A stretch of DNA of 64,000 nt from DASTPP01 sp035762175 (GTDB lineage: Bacteria > Myxococcota_A > Polyangia > Polyangiales > Polyangiaceae). The stretch spans positions 1-64,000 of the forward strand of contig DASTPP010000134.1 of NCBI GenBank assembly GCA_035762175.1, in the 5' to 3' direction. A model generated the notes under the pieces. The model was not told the origin of the DNA. It saw nothing but the letters and a program-made list of their open reading frames with translations, and did not search any database. This document shows, one piece after another, positions 60,801 to 64,000 of this stretch. Both the position numbers and the translations under genes were made by a program. Every line of letters starts with the position of its first letter. The first letter of the stretch is position 1.

Positions 60801-61238
60801 GGGGTCGTAGAGGTCGAGCACCGCCGCCTGCAGCCAGGACAGCGTGCCGCCCCGCGCCGAGGGGTGCTCGGGGTTGCCCTCGACCTTGGTCGGGCGCCCC
60901 TCGTGACACTCGACGACCAGGGGGTGCCCCTCGCCCTGCAGCGCGTACGCCGTGGCGTAGAACTGCGGCACGCCCGGGATGATGCCCTCGGGCGACTTCG
61001 TGTAGGGCACGATCTTCTCTTCGGGCCGCCGGATGCAGCCCGCGAGCGTCGCCATCGCCGCCGAGGCGGCCGCCAGGCCCAGGAAGGTGCGCCGGTCGGC
61101 CGGGCCGAGCACGCTCGCCCCCTCGGGGAACTCGCGCCCGGCCGCCTCGCGCGCGGCCGGCGTCTGCGCCAGGTGTTCGGGCCCGCGCCAGTACTGTGGC
61201 GGGCCGTCTTCGCGAGTGATCGGCAAGACGCGTTTCAT
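57879..61238 (-). CDS. actB: alternative complex III subunit ActB, molybdopterin-type plus Fe-S domains
   Basis: 1119 residues. A Tat signal RRTFLGL (49-55) is followed by LAGC (65-68), so it may be lipidated. The large ActB1 domain resembles molybdopterin oxidoreductases but, as in the family, no cofactor Cys is evident. The C-terminal ActB2 domain binds Fe-S clusters: CTGCSTCVIAC, CVHCENAPCENVCP, CIGTRYCANNCP, and CTYCVQRI with CAQACP. An Ala/Pro/Gly/Ser low-complexity insert of about 125 residues (roughly 525-652) splits ActB1, longer than I expect for the family. ATGA overlap with actA. Confidence 0.95.
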   Translation of the reverse strand: MKRVLPITREDGPPQYWRGPEHLAQTPAAREAAGREFPEGASVLGPADRRTFLGLAAASAAMATLAGCIRRPEEKIVPYTKSPEGIIPGVPQFYATAYALQGEGHPLVVECHEGRPTKVEGNPEHPSARGGTLSWLQAAVLDLYDPDRAQGATKDKQPADQASVLAELEARLKAAEASGGAKLRVLSPRTASPSFARLKAAAQRRFPQAKFYEYEPAGDAEAVAGAELAFGRPLRPLVAYDRARVVVSADSDFLLTERGAVRANKLFAAGRRVRAPNDAMSRLYVAEPALTVTGMTADHRLRLPAGAVEDFLLALAAELGANNVALGPLAGKAKAAADLDRKWVAGAAKDLARQRGASVVVVGQRQPAHVHALGYAINQALGAFGRTLQFLPAAAARPLDDVKALAGEMGAGAVDTLLVLGGNPAYDAPADLDFARAMARVPFRLHLGTHLDETAAASTHTLPRAHDFEAWGDQAAADGSLVVQQPLIAPLFDGKSDLELLAVVAGAPERRGYDLVRATFKESLGGDAGATEAAPPAAGSPAPAGTADASPPAGSARPATAAAPAASGSAVRPAPGAPPPFFQATPASSLPSPGRIAPNPSASAANAAIGSAVAAAPHAPSAMPAASAVPTGAPPAGAAAGPPPATPGAPYGAVTTALTGFERAWRRLLHDGFVARGAAPVEAPLNADAVAGAVGKRAGQRPSAQALEVTFAPDATVFDGRFANNAWLQELPHPVTKITWDNAAWLSFKTAQELGVGSGDVVRLTVEGRSIEVPAWVVPGTADYSVQLFLGRGRAVSGRVGKGQGFDVTPLRTTKGFGFAQGGKLEKTANGYGLAVTQEHNTLEGRPIVREASLEAYRKDPEFAQKAVEHKPLVALWQEREYDGHKWGMVIDLTACTGCSTCVIACQAENNTPTVGKEQVTRQREMHWLRIDRYFSGTVEDPQVVRQPMACVHCENAPCENVCPVNATSHSPEGLNEMTYNRCIGTRYCANNCPYKVRRFNFLAFHEEVPETIKMVTNPNVSVRVRGVMEKCTYCVQRINQAKISAKRERRPLRDGDVVSACAQACPADAIAFGDLNDPQSRVARAAAARHGYRVLDELNTKPRTTYLSQIRNPNPELA
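59285..59666 (-). other. Ala/Pro-rich insert within actB
   Basis: About 125 codons of Ala, Pro, Gly and Ser (for example SPAPAGTADASPPAG and GAPPAGAAAGPPPATPGAP) between RATFKESLGG and VTTALTGFERAWRRLLH. The frame is intact. It is probably a flexible surface loop. Confidence 0.75.
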
Positions 61239-61876
61239 CGGTGACACCCCGTGCAGTGCTGCGGCGGGTTGACGTTGTGGTTGATGGCGGGGTCGCTCGC
61301 GGCCACCTCGGGCGGGCGCGACTGCCACGCCATGTTCGTGATCTCTTCGGGCGGCCGCAGGTGCGGCAGCGGGTTGCGGTGGCACTCGAGGCACCAGCCC
61401 ATGCTGAGCGGCTGGTCCTGGTGCACCTTGACCATCTGGTCGACGCGCCCGTGGCAGGTCGAGCAGCCCACCCCCGCGTTCACGTGCGCGCCGTGGTTGA
61501 AGTACGCGAAGTCGGGCGTCTTGTGGATGCGCACCCACTCGATGGGCCGGTCTTCGGCCCAGCTCTTGCGAACCAGCTCGAGCGCCGGGCTGTCGGTCTT
61601 CACCTGCCCGTGGCAGTTCATGCAGACCTGCGTCGCCGGCACCGGCGCCCAGTGCGACTGCTCGACGCCGGCGTGGCAGTAGCGGCAGTCCATGCCGAGG
61701 TCGCCCGCGTGCAGCTTGTGGCTGTAGGCCACCGGCTGCTTCGGCTCGTAGCCGACGTCCGTGTGCCAGGGCGAGAAGTAATACCAAACGACGAAGACCG
61801 CCCCTGCGCCGCCGAGGCCCACCCCGGCGGCGATCAGGGCGGGCAACTTGTTGGTCCATCGCGGGAAGATTTGCAT
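61235..61876 (-). CDS. actA: alternative complex III subunit ActA, pentaheme cytochrome c
   Basis: 213 residues from ATG 61876 (MQIFPRWTNKLPALIAAG). One N-terminal membrane helix, then five heme c motifs: CRYCH, CMNCH, CSTCH, CLECH and CTGCH, with distal His ligands such as YSHKLHAGD and FNHGAHVNAG. First gene of the 12-gene respiratory operon. An upstream Met at 61921 is in frame but the extension is charged and unlike the family. Confidence 0.95.
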   Translation of the reverse strand: MQIFPRWTNKLPALIAAGVGLGGAGAVFVVWYYFSPWHTDVGYEPKQPVAYSHKLHAGDLGMDCRYCHAGVEQSHWAPVPATQVCMNCHGQVKTDSPALELVRKSWAEDRPIEWVRIHKTPDFAYFNHGAHVNAGVGCSTCHGRVDQMVKVHQDQPLSMGWCLECHRNPLPHLRPPEEITNMAWQSRPPEVAASDPAINHNVNPPQHCTGCHR

Positions 61877-62200
61877 GGCTAGCCGGTGGCGCCGTTTAGA
61901 GTTCTTCGGGCACGACGACAAGGGTTGTTTTCGGGCGCCCGCCCGGGTCGTCGCGCTTCGTGGGGTGTTTATCGAAGTGACACCGCCCCCCCGCCCGGGC
62001 GCCGGTGTCGGCGCCCGCCGACGTGCTCATAACAAAGAGCGCCTCGCCGGCGCCACTCGCCGGCCACGACGCCGGCCCTTCCCTACACCGGCCGGGCCTA
62101 AAATCAAGGGCGTCGCGCGCCCGCGGCCCCGCCCGCTCGACCCCGAGTGCACTCGGGGTCAAAACGCCGCCGCGCTTCGGACCAACCCGCCCTGGTGGCG
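61877..62200. other. upstream region of the respiratory operon
   Basis: 324 bp without a gene, between actA and a lipoprotein gene on the same strand. It should hold the operon promoter. Two inverted repeats stand out: GGGCGCCGGTGTCGGCGCCC (61997-62016) and the palindrome at 62139-62160. A less GC-rich stretch (GTGTTTATCGAAGTGACACC) lies at 61965-61984. No reliable -35/-10 pair was found. Confidence 0.5.
62139..62160. promoter_or_regulatory. perfect 22-bp palindrome
   Basis: GACCCCGAGTG followed directly by its exact reverse complement. It lies 263 bp upstream of actA and 41 bp beyond the stop of the lipoprotein gene. No T-run follows in the minus direction, so a simple terminator is unlikely; an operator for a dimeric regulator is the alternative. 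Confidence 0.55.
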
Positions 62201-62665
62201 TCAAGGCTTCGCCGCCCCCGCGAGCAGCCCCCGCACCTCGGCCACATGCTCGGGGCAGTTGCGCGAGAGCACAACCACACGCACCCCCCCACCTTCGGCC
62301 GCCTGCCTCGAGACCACCGTCGACGGCGTCACCTCGAGCGGACGCCCCCGGGCCGCCGGCGCCTCGCCCGGCAGCTCGTAGCGGGCGGCGACCAGCATGC
62401 CCTGGTGGAACTCGAAGCTCGCCCGGCTCGGCACCGCGCCCGGGCTCGAGCCCGACCATTCGAGCGCGGGCGAAGGCACCGAGCGCATCACCCAGCTGCC
62501 CTCGCCGGTCGGCCGGAAGCGGGCCCGGGTGTCGGACGCCGACAGGCCCAGGCGCACGCCGAAGAACTCGGCCTCGGGCCCGCGCGAACAAGCGCCCGCC
62601 CCGAGCGCGAGGGCGGCGAGGGCGGCGAAGGCGAAGGGGGCGCGCCCGGGTGCGGCGGTGGTCAC
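62201..62665 (-). CDS. lipoprotein of unknown function
   Basis: 154 residues. The signal ends in GAGAC. The mature domain begins EAEFFGVRLGLSASDTRARF, continues SFEFHQGMLVAARYELPG and ends EHVAEVRGLLAG. The start resembles small periplasmic lipoproteins that describe a ligand-dependent fold, but no family is certain. Confidence 0.72.
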   Translation of the reverse strand: MTTAAPGRAPFAFAALAALALGAGACSRGPEAEFFGVRLGLSASDTRARFRPTGEGSWVMRSVPSPALEWSGSSPGAVPSRASFEFHQGMLVAARYELPGEAPAARGRPLEVTPSTVVSRQAAEGGGVRVVVLSRNCPEHVAEVRGLLAGAAKP

Positions 62666-62797
62666 GGCGCCCTCTATAGGGCAAGGCCTGCCGCCGCACC
62701 ACCACCGCCTCGCGTTGCCTCGCCCCGGGGGGCGTACCGTTACGTCAGCTCGGCCCCGGCGGCCGCCCCCCGCGCGCCCGCCCGCCCGGCGCCGGCC

Positions 62798-63742
62798 TCA
62801 CCAGCGCACGACGACCACGCTCGGGATGAGCTGCAGCGAGCAGCCCTCGAGCGTGGCCAAGACCGGCAGCGAGGCGCTGCCCGCCGCCTTCTGCTCGGGC
62901 GTGAGCGAGCGCAGGTCGACCGTGGGCACGATCTGCTCGGGCCGCAGCACGCTGACGAGCTCGGGCGGCCCCGTCACCTTCACGTCGATGGCGGCCGGCA
63001 CCACCGTGGCGCGCCCGGTCTGGCCGAGCACGAGCACCGGCCGCTCGAGGATCATGCGCTCGAGGCGGGCGCGCCCGATCTCGACCGAGACCGCGACGCT
63101 GTCGGTGTCGAAGTTGGTGTGCGCCGGCGGCCGGCCGATGGAGAGCTGGCGCGTGTAGCTGCCCTCGGCGAGGCCGCCGACGTCGAAGGGCTCGGCGCGC
63201 GTGTTCTGCAGCGTGCCGACGACGCTCTTCGGCCCCTGGGCCGTCACGACCGAGGGCTCGGCCGAGGGCACCCCCGCGACGGCGTAGCCCGGCGCCGGCT
63301 GGCCCGTCAGCGAGGTCTGCACGGGGATCTCGCGCAGCACGATGTCGTCCCACGTCAGCTCGATGCCCGCCGGGTCGATGTCGGCCCGCACCCCGGGCGG
63401 GATGGCGAGCCCGCTCGTCTCGAAGGTGGCGTAGTGCTCGGGCGCGCGCCGCAGGTCGAGCACGGCGGTGCCGAGGTCTTCGGCCTTCAGCTCGTCGAGC
63501 AGCGCCCGCCCGCCCCGCAGCGTCAGGCGCACCGTCGGCGGCGGCTGCGTCAGCAAGATGCGGTTCTGCGCGTCGCGCGGCAGGAGCACGACCACGCTGA
63601 CGGGGAAGCTGCGCTGCGCGTTCTGCGAGCCGTTGACGTAGAAGTAGAAGCCGAGCGAGAACGCGAGGCTGATCAGCTTGAGCGACAGGTTCTCGGTGAG
63701 GGCGCCGCGCAGCCAGTCGAGCGCCTGGGCGAGCGTCTTCAA
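62798..63742 (-). CDS. YbbR-domain protein (CdaR-like)
   Basis: 314 residues from TTG 63742. One N-terminal membrane helix (LSLKLISLAFSLGFYFYVNG) precedes about three YbbR-like beta repeats, for example REIPVQTSLTGQPAPGYAV and VTAQGPKSVVGTLQNTRAEP. In Firmicutes CdaR modulates the c-di-AMP synthase CdaA, encoded just upstream. The same order is implied here. The start overlaps the upstream stop (TTGA). Confidence 0.88.
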   Translation of the reverse strand: MKTLAQALDWLRGALTENLSLKLISLAFSLGFYFYVNGSQNAQRSFPVSVVVLLPRDAQNRILLTQPPPTVRLTLRGGRALLDELKAEDLGTAVLDLRRAPEHYATFETSGLAIPPGVRADIDPAGIELTWDDIVLREIPVQTSLTGQPAPGYAVAGVPSAEPSVVTAQGPKSVVGTLQNTRAEPFDVGGLAEGSYTRQLSIGRPPAHTNFDTDSVAVSVEIGRARLERMILERPVLVLGQTGRATVVPAAIDVKVTGPPELVSVLRPEQIVPTVDLRSLTPEQKAAGSASLPVLATLEGCSLQLIPSVVVVRW

Positions 63743-64000
63743 GGGGGGCCCTCGCGGTGGGGCAGCGGCGGCGAGGGCGCCGGCAGCGGCGTGCCCGTCG
63801 CGGGGCGCATCGGCGCCGGCGGCAGCACCGAGGGGCGCGCCGGCTGCGGCGGCGGCGGCAGCGTCTCGGGGCGGCGGCTCTCGGCCGGCGAGCGGCCCTT
63901 CGAGGCGGGCGCCGGCCGGTCGCCCTTCTCGCCCTTCTCGCTCGCCGCCGGCTTGTCGGCCGCGCCGGCCGGCGGCGCCTTGTGCCCGAGCAGATCGAGC
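63739..64000 (-). CDS. C-terminal tail of a probable diadenylate cyclase gene (partial)
   Basis: The last 86 codons of a gene that begins outside the window. The visible part reads LDLLGHKAPPAGAADKP and continues in Pro/Ala/Arg-rich, disordered sequence to a TGA overlapping the ybbR start. No DisA_N motif is in view. The assignment to cdaA rests only on the usual cdaA-ybbR gene order. Confidence 0.5.
   Translation of the reverse strand, partial: LDLLGHKAPPAGAADKPAASEKGEKGDRPAPASKGRSPAESRRPETLPPPPQPARPSVLPPAPMRPATGTPLPAPSPPLPHREGPP

Noticed and set aside
56346..61244. A 1632-codon plus-strand open frame opposite actB and actC
   Set aside because: No recognisable domain, Val/Asp/Gly/Arg-rich, and fully explained as the shadow of conserved ActB and ActC.

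Overview
The window is about 75% G+C and densely coded. It carries five eukaryote-like Ser/Thr protein kinases, many Gly/Pro/Ala-rich lipoproteins, TPR/PEGA-type proteins, and an alternative complex III plus caa3 oxidase operon. Together these point to Myxococcota, most likely a Polyangia/Sorangiineae-type myxobacterium. This is inferred from gene content only; no rRNA, tRNA or CRISPR was seen.

Layout. 1-4.4 kb: 3' part of a kinase, an ArsC/Spx-like thioredoxin-fold protein, two coupled Ig-like lipoproteins and a YqaA/DedA membrane protein. 4.5-9 kb: secreted DNA/RNA nuclease, histidine phosphatase, Rieske protein, ApaH-like phosphoesterase and GlgC. 9.3-19.6 kb: two small lipoproteins, then an Omp85 (BamA/TamA) gene, a 1647-residue TamB gene and an FG-GAP-like lipoprotein, apparently one operon. 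19.4-21.2 kb: a lower-GC insert with a DUF1350 hydrolase and a glycosyltransferase-like fragment, flanked by two diverged copies of the tail of the preceding lipoprotein gene. 22-25 kb: RlmN, a membrane-anchored unknown, a CYTH protein and a beta-barrel. 25-31.7 kb: two tandem modules of kinase, TPR/PEGA protein and small lipoprotein or remnant. 32-41.6 kb: Kup, aminotransferase, SDR oxidoreductase, TMTC-like mannosyltransferase and two lipoproteins. 41.8-47.6 kb: another kinase, then a third kinase/PEGA module with two Cys-rich lipoproteins. 48.3-61.9 kb: the respiratory operon, read leftwards as actABCDEF, a small membrane protein, sco, ctaC, ctaD, ctaE, ctaF. 62-64 kb: a lipoprotein, a YbbR/CdaR protein, and the tail of a probable cdaA.

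How the genes work together. Alternative complex III takes electrons from quinol and passes them, probably through its own cytochrome subunits and the cytochrome c domain fused to CtaC, to an A2-type caa3 oxidase whose copper centre is loaded by Sco. Several ATGA overlaps support co-translation. The kinase/PEGA/lipoprotein triplets look like a recurring envelope signalling cassette of unknown role.

Unusual structure. Short duplications of gene 3' ends, stop codon included, occur at four loci. A 190-bp element with nested palindromes is present twice, both times at convergent gene ends. In at least three genes the expected TAA/TAG stop lies one base out of frame, so the reading frame runs on into the neighbouring gene; this is either a systematic sequencing indel or something biological.
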